In this document: positions 25,495 through 34,303 of the stretch, piece by piece | Layout: every line of letters begins with the position of its first letter | How positions within the stretch are numbered: position 1 is the stretch's first letter | NCBI RefSeq assembly: GCF_003846175.1 | Contig: NZ_ML123045.1 | Coordinates: forward strand, 632,577 to 693,524 | From: Streptomyces sp. ADI95-17 | GTDB taxonomy: Bacteria > Actinomycetota > Actinomycetes > Streptomycetales > Streptomycetaceae | DNA: 60,948 bases | Direction: 5' to 3' | The notes under the pieces: generated by a model | Seen by the model: only the letters and a program-made list of their open reading frames with translations | Databases searched by the model: none | Told to the model about the DNA's origin: nothing | Position numbers and translations under genes: made by a program

Positions 25495-26234
25495 ACGCCG
25501 CGCCCGCCGACCAGATCCGACTCCTCGACGTCCAGGCCCTCGACGTACGCCTGTCGCAGCTCGCGCACCGGCGCAAGTCGCTGCCCGAGCACGCCGAGAT
25601 CGAGTCGCTCACCAACGACCTCGCGCAACTGCGCGACCTGCTGGTCGCCTCGCAGACCGAGGAGAGCGACACCGCCCGCGAGCAGACCAAGGCCGAGCAG
25701 GACGTCGACCAGGTGCGCCAGCGCGCCGCCCGCGACCAGCAGCGTCTCGACTCCGGCGCGGTCACCTCGCCGAAGGACCTGGAGAGCCTCCAGCGCGAGA
25801 TCACCTCGCTGGCCAAGCGCCAGGGCGACCTGGAGGACGTCGTCCTCGAAGTGATGGAGCGCCGCGAGTCCGCCCAGGAGCGCGTCACCGAACTGTCCGA
25901 CCGGGTCTCCGCCGTCCAGGCCAAGGCCGACGACGCGACCGCCCGCCGCGACGCCGCGACCAAGGAGCTCGACGAGCAGGCCGCGACCGTCACCAAGGAG
26001 CGCGAGGTCGTCGCCGGTTCCGTCCCCGCGGACCTGATGAAGCTGTACGACAGGCTCCGCGCCCAGCAGGGCGGGGTCGGCGCCGCCCGCCTCTACCAGC
26101 GCCGCTGCGAGGGCTGCCGCCTCGAACTGAACATCACCGAGGTCAACGACGTGAAGGCGGCCTCCCCGGACACCGTCCTGCGCTGCGAGAACTGCCAGCG
26201 CATCCTGGTCCGTACCTCGGAGTCGGGCCTGTAA
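25491..26234 (+). CDS. Coiled-coil protein with C-terminal C4 zinc ribbon
   Basis: 247 residues. Residues 10-185 are a long Glu/Gln/Arg-rich coiled coil (LTNDLAQLRDLLVASQTEE, ELSDRVSAVQAKADDA). The end holds a C4 zinc ribbon, CEGC and CENC 22 residues apart. The family resembles HP0958-type chaperone/nucleic-acid-binding proteins. The only sensible start is CTG 25491, which overlaps the Nif3 stop (CTGA) and follows a GGAG site; no ATG, GTG or TTG fits. The stop overlaps the next ATG by one base (TAATG). Confidence 0.85.
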   Translation: MNAAPADQIRLLDVQALDVRLSQLAHRRKSLPEHAEIESLTNDLAQLRDLLVASQTEESDTAREQTKAEQDVDQVRQRAARDQQRLDSGAVTSPKDLESLQREITSLAKRQGDLEDVVLEVMERRESAQERVTELSDRVSAVQAKADDATARRDAATKELDEQAATVTKEREVVAGSVPADLMKLYDRLRAQQGGVGAARLYQRRCEGCRLELNITEVNDVKAASPDTVLRCENCQRILVRTSESGL

Positions 26235-27493
26235 TGACCCAGCCGCGCCAGTTCGTCATCGAGGCCGACGGCGGATCCCGGGGCAACCCCGGGCCCGCCG
26301 GTTACGGAGCGGTCGTCATCGATCCGGTGACGGGGGAGACCCTCGCCGAGGCGGCCGAGTACATCGGCGTCGCGACGAACAACGTCGCCGAGTACAAGGG
26401 CCTCATCGCGGGCCTGAAGGCGGCGAAGGCGCTGGTGCCGGACGCCTCGGCGGACGGCGCGCTCCAGGTGCGGGTCCGGATGGACTCGAAGCTGGTCGTG
26501 GAACAGATGTCGGGCCGCTGGAAGATCAAGCACCCCGACATGAAGCCGCTCGCGGCGGAGGCCGCCAGGATCCTGCCGGCCTCCGCCGTCACGTACGAGT
26601 GGATCCCGCGCGAGAAGAACAAGCACGCGGACCGGCTCGCCAACGAGGCGATGGACGCGGGCAAGCGCGGCAAGCAGTGGGAGCCGTCGGCGTCGACGGC
26701 CTCCCTCGACACCCCCCGGTCCCCGGCGGCCTCCGCGCTGCCGCCGGTCTCCGGCCCGCCCGGTGACGCGGCGGCGGGCGCGGCGAAGGCCCGCGCGGCC
26801 CTGGCCTCCCGGCCGGCCGCGGCCTCCCCGGCGGCCCCGCAGGCCGGCTGGGGCGCGGCGCCCGATCTCGGGGCGCCCGCCACCTTCGTACTGCTCCGGC
26901 ACGGCGAGACCGCCCTCACCCCCGAGAAGCGGTTCTCCGGCAGCGGCGGCGGCGACCCCGAACTCTCGGCGGCCGGCCGTCACCAGGCCGAGTGCATCGC
27001 CCGGTCGCTGGCCGACCGCGGCACGGTCGAGGAGATCGTCAGCTCCCCGCTGCGCCGCTGCCGCGAGACGGCGGCCGCGGTGGCGGCCCGGCTCGGTCTG
27101 GAGGTCCGGATCGAGGAGGGCCTGCGCGAGACGGACTTCGGTGCCTGGGAGGGGCTGACGTTCGCCGAGGTACGGGAGCGGTACGGCGCCGACCTGGACG
27201 CCTGGCTGGCCTCCGCGAAGGTGGCCCCCACCGGCGGCGGCGAGAGCTTCGCCGAGGTCGCCCGCCGCGTCTCGGCCACCCGCGACCGCCTCACCACCCG
27301 CTACGCGGGCCGCACGGTCCTGCTGGTCACCCATGTGACGCCGATCAAGACCCTGGTCCGGCTGGCACTCGGCGCCCCGCCGGAGGCCATGTTCCGGATG
27401 GAACTCTCGGCGGCCTCGGTCTCAGCGGTGGCGTACTACGCGGACGGCAACGCGTCGGTGAGGCTGCTCAACGACACGTCGCACCTGCGGTAG
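26234..27493 (+). CDS. Bifunctional RNase H (type I) / histidine phosphatase, SCO2299-like
   Basis: 419 residues. Residues 1-140 are RNase HI of the RnhA-like actinobacterial type: EADGGSRGNPGPAGYG (Asp), NNVAEYKGL (Glu), MDSKLVV (Asp), KHADRLANEA (Asp). A Pro/Ala/Ser linker covers about 150-215. Residues 216-419 are a CobC/phosphoglycerate-mutase phosphatase: LLRHGETAL (catalytic His) and VTHVTPIKT. The family example in S. coelicolor removes RNA-DNA hybrids and has acid phosphatase activity. It is the last gene of the Nif3 operon. Confidence 0.93.
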   Translation: MTQPRQFVIEADGGSRGNPGPAGYGAVVIDPVTGETLAEAAEYIGVATNNVAEYKGLIAGLKAAKALVPDASADGALQVRVRMDSKLVVEQMSGRWKIKHPDMKPLAAEAARILPASAVTYEWIPREKNKHADRLANEAMDAGKRGKQWEPSASTASLDTPRSPAASALPPVSGPPGDAAAGAAKARAALASRPAAASPAAPQAGWGAAPDLGAPATFVLLRHGETALTPEKRFSGSGGGDPELSAAGRHQAECIARSLADRGTVEEIVSSPLRRCRETAAAVAARLGLEVRIEEGLRETDFGAWEGLTFAEVRERYGADLDAWLASAKVAPTGGGESFAEVARRVSATRDRLTTRYAGRTVLLVTHVTPIKTLVRLALGAPPEAMFRMELSAASVSAVAYYADGNASVRLLNDTSHLR

Positions 27494-27581
27494 CGGCGGA
27501 GGCGGGGGCGGAAGCCCCCTGCTCGGGTGCGGGGTCCGGTGTCGCGTGCCGGGGCCGGCCCCTTGCCCGCAGGCGCCCCGT

Positions 27582-27605
27582 ACCCCCGCACGCAGGGGCG
27601 GGGGT
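27582..27605. terminator. Hairpin between convergent RNase H and KDPG aldolase genes
   Basis: 8-bp arms ACCCCCGC (27582-27589) and GCGGGGGT (27598-27605). Confidence 0.55.
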
Positions 27606-27638
27606 GTGGGAGACAGCCGCGTGCGGGGACAGGCGAAA

Positions 27639-28259
27639 TCAGCCGCGCAGCGCCGCAGCCTCGCTCGCCAGCCGCTCCACCCGCGCCCAGTCCTTCGCCG
27701 CGATCGCATCCGCCGGGACCATCCAACTGCCGCCCACGCAACCGACGTTGGGCAGCGCCAGGTAGGACGGTGCCGAGGCGAGCGAGATGCCGCCGGTCGG
27801 GCAGAACCGGGCCTGCGGAAGCGGCGCGGAGAGCGCCTTCAGATACGCCGTACCGCCGGCCGCCTCGGCCGGGAAGAACTTCATCTCGGCGACCCCGCGC
27901 TCCAGCAGCGCGACCACCTCGGACGTCGTGGAGACGCCCGGCAGGAACGGCACCCCCGAGGCCTTCATCGCGTCCAGCAGCCGGTCCGTCCAGCCGGGGC
28001 TGACCAGGAACCGGGCGCCCGCGGCGACGGTGTCGGAGACGTTCCGCCCGGAGATCACCGTGCCGGCGCCGACCACCGCGTCCGGCACCTCGGCCACGAT
28101 CGCCCTGATCGCGTCCAGCGCCGCAGCGGTGCGCAGCGTCACCTCGATGGCCGGGAGCCCGCCCGCGACCAGGGCCCGGGCGAGCGGCACCGCGTCGGCG
28201 GCGTCCTCCAGGACGACTACGGGCACGACGGGGGCGAGGTCCAGCACAGAGGAGGTCAT
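27639..28259 (-). CDS. eda: KDPG/KHG aldolase (2-dehydro-3-deoxy-phosphogluconate aldolase)
   Basis: 206 residues. It is a class I aldolase barrel: AIEVTLRTAAALDAI with the catalytic Glu, VGAGTVIS, FLPGVSTTSEV, and the Schiff-base Lys in EMKFFPAE, then FCPTGGIS. It splits 2-keto-3-deoxy-6-phosphogluconate to pyruvate and glyceraldehyde 3-phosphate (Entner-Doudoroff or sugar-acid catabolism). Start ATG 28259 is chosen from the family N-terminus; its ribosome site is weak. No other pathway gene is near. Confidence 0.9.
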   Translation of the reverse strand: MTSSVLDLAPVVPVVVLEDAADAVPLARALVAGGLPAIEVTLRTAAALDAIRAIVAEVPDAVVGAGTVISGRNVSDTVAAGARFLVSPGWTDRLLDAMKASGVPFLPGVSTTSEVVALLERGVAEMKFFPAEAAGGTAYLKALSAPLPQARFCPTGGISLASAPSYLALPNVGCVGGSWMVPADAIAAKDWARVERLASEAAALRG

Positions 28260-28356
28260 GCGCTCATCTTGCCGCGCCGAACGCACCGTACGCAATGAGC
28301 GTTGCACATGGTGCAACATACGCGACTCGACGGCCCGCCGTGAGGAGGCCGTCGAG

Positions 28357-29157
28357 TCAGTGGATCTCCGTCACCACGACATCGATCGACCACGCCCGCC
28401 CGGCCCGCGCCGGAACCTCGGCCTCCACCACGTACCCGAGCCCGCGCAGGGTCTCCACCAGCTCCGCGGGTCCCTTCGGCCGCGCGCCGGAGACCAGCAG
28501 ATCGCGGACCAGCCGCCCCTTCGTCGCCTTGTTGAAGTGGCTGACCACCGACCGCTTCTCGACCCCGTCCACCAACTGGGAGTGCAGCACTCGCACGCTC
28601 GCCGTGCGCTCCGCCACCTCGCCCTTCGGCTTCCACGCGGCGGTGTACGCGGAGGACCGCAGGTCCAGGACGAGCCCGTCGCCGGCCGCCTCCGGCATCA
28701 CCCGCGCCATCGGGTCACGCCAGTACGCCCCGAGCGCGCCCAGCCCCGGCAGCTTCACGCCCATCGAGCAGCGGTACGACGGAATCCGGTCGCCCACCCG
28801 CACGGCGCCCCACAGCCCGGAGAAGACCAGCAGCGACTTCCCGGCCCGCCGCCTGGCCGCCGTGTCCAGGGTGGCCAGGTCCAGCGCGTCGTACAGCACT
28901 CCCGTGTAGATCTCCCCGGCCGGACGCGTCCCGGCCGTCCGGAGCTCCACGTTCTTCGCGATCTCGCCGCGCAGCCCCTCGCTCAGCCCGAGCACCTCGC
29001 GGGCCTTCTCCTCGTCCGCCGTGCACAGCTCGACCAGCTCGTCGAGCACCGCCGCCCGCGCCTCGGCCAGTCCGGACAGCGACAGCGACTCCGGCTTCAG
29101 GGGAGCACCGCGCCCCGAGGCGGCCTTTCCTTCGGAGGGCGGCAACAGCACGAGCAC
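28357..29157 (-). CDS. yaaA: Peroxide stress protein YaaA (DUF328/UPF0246)
   Basis: 266 residues from GTG 29157 with AAGGAG upstream. The family signature LLPPSEGK opens the protein, followed by YTGVLYDALDL, FSGLWGAVR and SHFNKATKGRL near the end. E. coli YaaA lowers intracellular free iron during H2O2 stress and binds DNA. The start region faces the divergent RNB nuclease gene. Confidence 0.9.
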   Translation of the reverse strand: MLVLLPPSEGKAASGRGAPLKPESLSLSGLAEARAAVLDELVELCTADEEKAREVLGLSEGLRGEIAKNVELRTAGTRPAGEIYTGVLYDALDLATLDTAARRRAGKSLLVFSGLWGAVRVGDRIPSYRCSMGVKLPGLGALGAYWRDPMARVMPEAAGDGLVLDLRSSAYTAAWKPKGEVAERTASVRVLHSQLVDGVEKRSVVSHFNKATKGRLVRDLLVSGARPKGPAELVETLRGLGYVVEAEVPARAGRAWSIDVVVTEIH

Positions 29158-29290
29158 GGCGGTTCTCCTTCGTACGCACGGTCGGGGGCGGGACCGGTTC
29201 CCCCCGCGCCAGCGTACGGGGACGGCGGGGCCGCCCGGGCCGCTGCCCGGCCACGCCGCCTCCCGGGATGCCGCCCGCCCCGCCCCGACC

Positions 29291-29303
29291 TACGCTCGGT
29301 CCA
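29291..29303 (+). promoter_or_regulatory. -10 box consistent with a leaderless RNB mRNA
   Basis: TACGCT at 29291-29296 lies 6 nt before the ATG at 29303, with no Shine-Dalgarno sequence between. No clear -35 box is seen. Confidence 0.45.
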
Positions 29304-30745
29304 TGCCCCGCCGCCATCTCCGCATGACCGGGCCGGCCGACACCCCGCTGAGGGCGTCCCTGTGCGAACTGCGCACCGAGCTCGGCCTTCCCCACGACTT
29401 TCCGGCCGAGGTCCTCGCCGAAGCGGCACAGGCGGCGAAGGACCCGGCGGTATCGGCCCACGAGGACGCGACGGACCTGCCGTTCCTCACCATCGACCCG
29501 CCCACCTCGACCGACCTCGACCAGGCCATGCACCTCGAACGCCGCCGGCACGGCTACCGGGTGCACTACGCCATCGCCGACGTCGCCGCCTTCGTACGCC
29601 CCGGCGGAGCGCTCGACACCGAGGCCCACCGCCGGGTGACGACCCTCTACTTCCCCGACGGCAAGGTGCCGCTCCACCCCACCCTGCTCTCCGAGGGCGC
29701 CGCCAGCCTCCTGCCGGGGCAGACCCGCCCCGCCGCGCTCTGGCGGATCGACCTCGACACCGAGGGCGGGGTCGTCGCCACCTCGGTGCGCCGGGCCCTC
29801 GTCCGCAGCCGCGCCAAACTCGACTACGCGGGCGTCCAGCGGCAGATCGACACCGGCACCGCCGAGGAGTCCCTCGCCCTGCTCCGCGACATCGGACGGC
29901 TCCGCGAGGAGCAGGAGGTCGCCCGCGGCGGCATCTCCCTCAACGTGCCCGAGCAGGAGATCGTCGCGCACGACGGCACATACGGCCTCGAATTCCGCGC
30001 CCCGCTGCCCGCCGACGGCTGGAACGCCCAGCTCTCCCTGCTGACCGGCATGGCCGCCGCCCACCTCATGGCCGAGACCGGCACCGGCATCCTGCGCACG
30101 CTGCCGGTCGCCCCGGACGGCGCCGTGGCCCGGCTCCGCCGCTCGGCCGACGCACTGCACATCGACTGGCCGCACCACGTCCCGTACGCCCAGGTCGTCC
30201 GCTCACTCGACCCGAGACGCGCCGATCACGCCGCGTTCCTCCAGGAGTGCACCACCCTGCTGCGCGGCGCCGGCTACACCGTCTTCGACCACGGCCAACT
30301 CCCCACCCCCGCCGTCCACGCCGCCGTCGCCGACCTCTACACGCACTGCACCGCCCCGCTGCGCCGCCTCGTCGACCGGTACGCGGCCGAGCTGTGCCTC
30401 GCCGCCGTCGCCGGACACGACCCGCCCGAGTGGGTCCTCGCCGCACTGCCCGGCCTGCCGAAGGAGATGGCGGACGGCACCAGACGCGCCAACACCGTCG
30501 AGCGCGAGTGCGTCGACCTCGTCGAGGCCGCGCTGCTCAAGGACCGGATCGGCGAGATCTTCGACGCGTACGTCGTCGACGTGGCGGACCAGGAACCCAC
30601 CACCGGCACCGTCCACATCGACGACCCGGCGGTGGTCGCCCGGATCGACGGCGGCGACACGAAACTCCCGCTGGGGGAGCGGCTGCGGGTCAGGCTGACC
30701 CAGGCGGACCCCGGCTCGTCGAAGGTGCTCTTCGCCCCTGCGTGA
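29303..30745 (+). CDS. RNB-domain 3'-5' exoribonuclease (RNase II/R catalytic domain only)
   Basis: 480 residues. The RNB core begins near residue 55. LTIDPPTSTDLDQAM carries the Asp cluster that binds Mg2+, followed by YAIADVAAFVRPG, TLYFPDGKVPLHP and the THCTAPLRRLVDRYA signature. The cold-shock and S1 RNA-binding domains of RNase II/R are absent or reduced, as in the shorter actinobacterial form. It degrades single-stranded RNA in the cytosol. Confidence 0.88.
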   Translation: MPRRHLRMTGPADTPLRASLCELRTELGLPHDFPAEVLAEAAQAAKDPAVSAHEDATDLPFLTIDPPTSTDLDQAMHLERRRHGYRVHYAIADVAAFVRPGGALDTEAHRRVTTLYFPDGKVPLHPTLLSEGAASLLPGQTRPAALWRIDLDTEGGVVATSVRRALVRSRAKLDYAGVQRQIDTGTAEESLALLRDIGRLREEQEVARGGISLNVPEQEIVAHDGTYGLEFRAPLPADGWNAQLSLLTGMAAAHLMAETGTGILRTLPVAPDGAVARLRRSADALHIDWPHHVPYAQVVRSLDPRRADHAAFLQECTTLLRGAGYTVFDHGQLPTPAVHAAVADLYTHCTAPLRRLVDRYAAELCLAAVAGHDPPEWVLAALPGLPKEMADGTRRANTVERECVDLVEAALLKDRIGEIFDAYVVDVADQEPTTGTVHIDDPAVVARIDGGDTKLPLGERLRVRLTQADPGSSKVLFAPA

Positions 30746-30768
30746 GCGGGGGAGAGACAGGCCCCCGC
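30746..30768. terminator. Hairpin terminator between RNB nuclease and membrane protein genes
   Basis: GCGGGGG (30746-30752) pairs with CCCCCGC (30762-30768), directly after the RNB stop codon and before the convergent gene's end. Confidence 0.6.
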
Positions 30769-30779
30769 CCCCGGCCCGG

Positions 30780-31616
30780 TCACCCGGCGTCTTCCCGCCC
30801 CCGCCCGAGCGCGGCCACCACCGCGCCCGGATCATCCGCATGGAACCGGACCGCCCGCGCCTGCCCCCGCTTCCCCAGCGGCCGCACGAACTCCACCGGA
30901 GCGGTCAGCTCCACGCGCACGGTGGTCTGCCCGCCGACGACGAGATCGAGCACCCCGTCCGCCCCCGCCCGCACCGGACCGCCCTCCGGGAACCGCCGTT
31001 CGACCCGCGCCCCGGCGACCGCGTCGGCGGGGATCCGCAGATCGAACAGCCCGCCGTAGCGGAGCCGCAGCGCCCCGTCGGCGTCCACCACATGAGGCCG
31101 GGTCACGCACGAGGCGTGCAGCGCCAGCACGAACACCACCCCGTACACGTCCAGCACCAGCAGAATCCCGTGCACGAGGGGCCAGGGGATCAGCAGCGCC
31201 AGCATCACCGTCTCGACCACGGAGACGAAGAGCAGGCCGTACATCATCGCGGTCTGCGGGCCCGTGTACGCGACGGCGACGGCACCCGCGGGAACACCGT
31301 GCCGCCGTCCCCGCAGCCACAGCCCGAGACTGTGCAGCGCGCGCACCTCGTGCGCGGCGAGCCGGCGCGCCCGCTCCGGTACGACCGTACGCAGCGCCGC
31401 CATCAGCGCCTCCCGCCACCCGAGCCCGGCACGGCGTCCCGCACGAAGGAGCCGCCCCAGGACCACGGCCTCGAAACCGAGCATCACCACCGCCGACACC
31501 CTGGCCCCGAACACCACCACCGCCGGCACCCGGACCCCGGCCGACAGACAGCCCACCAGAACCACCTCGGCCACCACCGCACCCCCCACGGCCCACCGCC
31601 CGACCCGCACACTCAT
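30780..31616 (-). CDS. Integral membrane protein of unknown function
   Basis: 278 residues with hydrophobic segments near 10-28, 33-55, 122-142 and 146-168. The C-terminal 100 residues (VDADGALRLRYGGLFDLRIP and on) look like a small cytosolic beta domain, reminiscent of bacterial PH-like domains. The start overlaps the MerR gene's stop by 4 nt, so the two are co-expressed and MerR may control both. No function can be assigned. Confidence 0.7.
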   Translation of the reverse strand: MSVRVGRWAVGGAVVAEVVLVGCLSAGVRVPAVVVFGARVSAVVMLGFEAVVLGRLLRAGRRAGLGWREALMAALRTVVPERARRLAAHEVRALHSLGLWLRGRRHGVPAGAVAVAYTGPQTAMMYGLLFVSVVETVMLALLIPWPLVHGILLVLDVYGVVFVLALHASCVTRPHVVDADGALRLRYGGLFDLRIPADAVAGARVERRFPEGGPVRAGADGVLDLVVGGQTTVRVELTAPVEFVRPLGKRGQARAVRFHADDPGAVVAALGRGREDAG

Positions 31617-32404
31617 CCCGCGCTCCCCTCCTCTCCCGCACTCCTCTCGTCTCCCGTGCTCGCCTCGTCGCCGGACCCCGCCACGCGCTCGGCCAGACCG
31701 GCCATCACCAGGCGCACCACCTCGGCCTGGGCCGGTGCCCAGTCATCGAGCAGCGCCTCCCCGAACCCCGGAACGACCGGCCCGTCCGGGCCGATCGCCG
31801 CCAGCACCTCGTCCGGCACGGCGGCCACCAGGTCGGCGGCGAGCCGCACGATCCGCGGATCGCCCACCGGCGCCCCGGCCAACGCGTCCAGCCGCTCGTA
31901 CAGAACGGGTACGGCCGGGTCCTCGGCCAGCCTCATCAACGCGGCCCGGACCTCACCGCCCATGCCCGCCGCATCCAGCAGCGTCAGGTGCTCGCGATCC
32001 CGGTCGGCCGAGGGAGAACCGGTCGCCGGCCCCGTGCCCAGCAGCTCGACGAGCGCGGGCGGCACGGTCCCCTCGCCGGAGACCGGTGCTTCCAGCAACG
32101 CGGCCAGCCGACGCCGCCGCTCCCTGATCCCGGCCTCCTGCCGGGCCAGATCCGCGTCCAACTCGGCCAGCACCTCCATGAGTTCACGCCCCGCCGTGTC
32201 CCCGAGCACGTCCCGCACCTCGTCCAGCCCGAGCCCCAGCTCGGTGAGCCGCCGGATCCGGGCCAGCACCACGGCGTCCCGCACGCCGTACGAGCGGTAG
32301 CCGTTGGCCCGGCGCCCGGGTTCGGGAAGCAGACCGATGTGGTGGTAGTGCCGGATCGCCCGTGAGGTGACCCCGACGAGCGCGGCGATCTCTCCGATAC
32401 GCAT
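31613..32404 (-). CDS. MerR-family transcriptional regulator
   Basis: 263 residues. The N-terminal winged helix is classical (MRIGEIAALVGVTSRAIRHY, then GLLPEPGRRANGYRSYG). A coiled coil (about 75-115) gives dimers, and a long C-terminal domain (130-263) may bind a ligand; it lacks MerR-type cysteines. The dyad at 32418-32438, just before the gene, is a typical MerR operator, so it likely controls itself and the membrane protein behind it. Confidence 0.88.
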   Translation of the reverse strand: MRIGEIAALVGVTSRAIRHYHHIGLLPEPGRRANGYRSYGVRDAVVLARIRRLTELGLGLDEVRDVLGDTAGRELMEVLAELDADLARQEAGIRERRRRLAALLEAPVSGEGTVPPALVELLGTGPATGSPSADRDREHLTLLDAAGMGGEVRAALMRLAEDPAVPVLYERLDALAGAPVGDPRIVRLAADLVAAVPDEVLAAIGPDGPVVPGFGEALLDDWAPAQAEVVRLVMAGLAERVAGSGDEASTGDERSAGEEGSAG

Positions 32405-32417
32405 ACGGCCAGTAGAA

Positions 32418-32438
32418 ACCTTGACGCTGCGGCAAGGT
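32418..32438. promoter_or_regulatory. MerR-type operator
   Basis: On the minus strand ACCTTGCCGCAGCGTCAAGGT is an imperfect dyad with ACCTTG/CAAGGT arms. It overlaps a TTGACC -35 box, in the position where MerR proteins twist an overlong promoter spacer. Confidence 0.75.
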
Positions 32439-32574
32439 CAAGCACTCACCGCACCCCTCGGTATCCGTGAACTCCGCACCCGCCTGTGCCACGATCGAGG
32501 GGCGTAATCCCATCTCACGGACGGCGGGTCGAACGATGCCCCAATCTGGCGAGCGACCGAGGAAGGGGCGTGAC

Positions 32575-33153
32575 ATGACTGCCATGCCGCACGAACCGTT
32601 CACGCAGGCGGACGTCCTGCTGGAGGGCTTCCTGGCGCTGGATACGCCGGAGGGCTTCCGGGCCGAGCTGATCGAGGGGGAGATTGTCGTGACGCCGCCG
32701 CCGGACGGGGACCACGAGGACTACATCAGCCTGATCATGAAGCAAGTGATCAGACTGGCCCGGACCGATATGGACTTTTCCGGAAACAAGGGACTGAAGC
32801 TGGCGAGCGGCGGGCGCTGTCCCAAGAACCACGTCATTCCCGACGGCACCTTCGCCCCCACCGAACTGCGTCTGTACCGGGGAGCCGAGCCCTGGATGCC
32901 GTGCGACGGGGTGGCCCTCGTCGTCGAGGTCACCTCGACCAAGCCCCGGGCGGACCGTACGGACAAGCGCCACTGCTACGCCCGAGGCCTCATCCCGCTC
33001 TACCTTCTGGTGGACCGCGAACAGTCCTCGGTGACGCTGTTCAGCGACCCGGAGGGCGACGACTACCGTCAGCACTGCACGATCCCGTTCGGCAAGCGGC
33101 TCACTCTCCCGGCGCCGTTCGCCTTCGACCTGGAGACCGAGAAACTCATCTGA
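32575..33153 (+). CDS. Uma2-family (DUF820) putative restriction endonuclease-like protein
   Basis: 192 residues from ATG 32575, with GAGGAAGGGG upstream. PD-(D/E)XK fold: RAELIEGEIVV early, PDGTFAP (catalytic Asp region) and VALVVEVTSTKPRADR (E-x-T replaces the usual ExK), then KRHCYARGLIPLYLLVDRE. Uma2 genes are multicopy in Streptomyces and cyanobacteria, and their biological role is unknown. It stands alone 50 nt before rnpB. Confidence 0.85.
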   Translation: MTAMPHEPFTQADVLLEGFLALDTPEGFRAELIEGEIVVTPPPDGDHEDYISLIMKQVIRLARTDMDFSGNKGLKLASGGRCPKNHVIPDGTFAPTELRLYRGAEPWMPCDGVALVVEVTSTKPRADRTDKRHCYARGLIPLYLLVDREQSSVTLFSDPEGDDYRQHCTIPFGKRLTLPAPFAFDLETEKLI

Positions 33154-33202
33154 GCCCGGTCCCGGTCGGCGGCCCCCGGTGGACGGGTAGCATGGTCGGC
33201 AC

Positions 33203-33612
33203 GGCAGACGAGCCGGGCGGACGGCCGCGTGGGGATCCTCGGATCTCCCCGAGGAACGTCCGGGCTCCACAGGGCAGGGTGATGGCTAACGGCCACCCGG
33301 GGTGACCCGCGGGACAGTGCCACAGAAAACAGACCGCCGGGGACCTCGGTCCCCGGTAAGGGTGAAACGGTGGTGTAAGAGACCACCAGCGCCTGAGGCG
33401 ACTCAGGCGGCTAGGTAAACCCCACCCGGAGCAAGGTCAAGAGGGGCCGTCGCAAGACGGCCCTGCGCGAATGATCGAGGGCTGCCCGCCCGAGTTCGCG
33501 GGTAGACCGCACGAGACCGGCAGCAATGCCGGTCCTAGATGGATGGCCGTCTCCCCGGCCGCCGCGAGGCGACCGGGCGACAGAACCCGGCGTACAGCCC
33601 GACTCGTCTGCC
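33203..33612 (+). ncRNA. rnpB: RNase P RNA (class A)
   Basis: The catalytic RNA of RNase P, which matures tRNA 5' ends. P1 pairs 33203-33218 with 33597-33612 (one G-U pair). Conserved core elements are seen: GAGGAACGTCCGGGCTCC, ACAGGGCAGGGTGATGG, the CAGAAAACAGACCGCC block, GGTAAGGGTGAAA, and the 3' GACAGAACCCGGC segment. A TAGCAT -10 box at 33188-33193 fits a start near the P1 helix. The gene ends before a rho-independent terminator. Confidence 0.96.
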
Positions 33613-33638
33613 GCCCTCTGCGGCTTTGCTTTCGTAGG

Positions 33639-33666
33639 GGCCTCCGGTCTGGGTCGGAGGCCTTTT
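33639..33666 (+). terminator. Rho-independent terminator of rnpB
   Basis: GGCCTCCG (33639-33646) pairs with CGGAGGCC (33655-33662), followed by TTTT. Confidence 0.9.
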
Positions 33667-34303
33667 CCGGCAGACGGGGCGGACGGTTCCTGGTGCCTCG
33701 CGCGGTGGCACGGACAGGTCCGCAGCGGTACTGATGGCCGCGTCATGTCCGAGGCCTCCCGATGCAGCGGTCGGCGGCGGGGCGAACATGGGCCCGTGCC
33801 TGCCGACCGCCGGCTGACGCCCGCAGCAGCCGATCGAAGAACGAGCGGTACCGCCGCAGAGCGGGACGCAGATCCTCGGTCGCCACTTCCTGGCCGGTGC
33901 GGGCCCGGGACCGACGTGGAATTTGGCCGGGAAAATCAGGGATCCGGTCCGGACCGTTGCGGAGTTTCAAATTCCGTTATTCGGTGGCATGTGCAGCAAA
34001 GGGCCAGGCCAGGGTATCCGGCTATGCATGGCCATATGGTCCGAGTAAGGGCCTGATCGATGCCTGGTCCTTACGCATTGAGGCATCGGCCCCATTTGTC
34101 AAATATTCGCGCATACGCATGCCCCCCGAGGGGTTGCTTTCGGCCCTCCCGCCCGGGGGCTGTTGATAGTGCTGGCGGACTCATGAAGACTGATCAGGTA
34201 CAAGATCGTCGGCCGCGGCTTCGCCCGCTCGGAAGGCATCGTAAACGACAAGTAAATGTTTTCCAATGATTCAACCGTATGGCCATCGAGGGGGGATCGT
34301 GCT
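33667..34303. other. Non-coding gap between rnpB and the polyketide cluster
   Basis: 637 nt, richer in A/T from about 33920 (for example around 33960-34120 and 34230-34280). No convincing gene was found. A 75-residue minus-strand frame (33743-33970) has no recognisable motif or good ribosome site. The A/T-rich end next to the reductase gene should hold its promoter. It marks the left edge of the biosynthetic cluster. Confidence 0.6.

Noticed and set aside
33743..33970. 75-residue minus-strand frame between rnpB and the cluster
   Set aside because: No convincing ribosome site, no motif, isolated position; left as non-coding.
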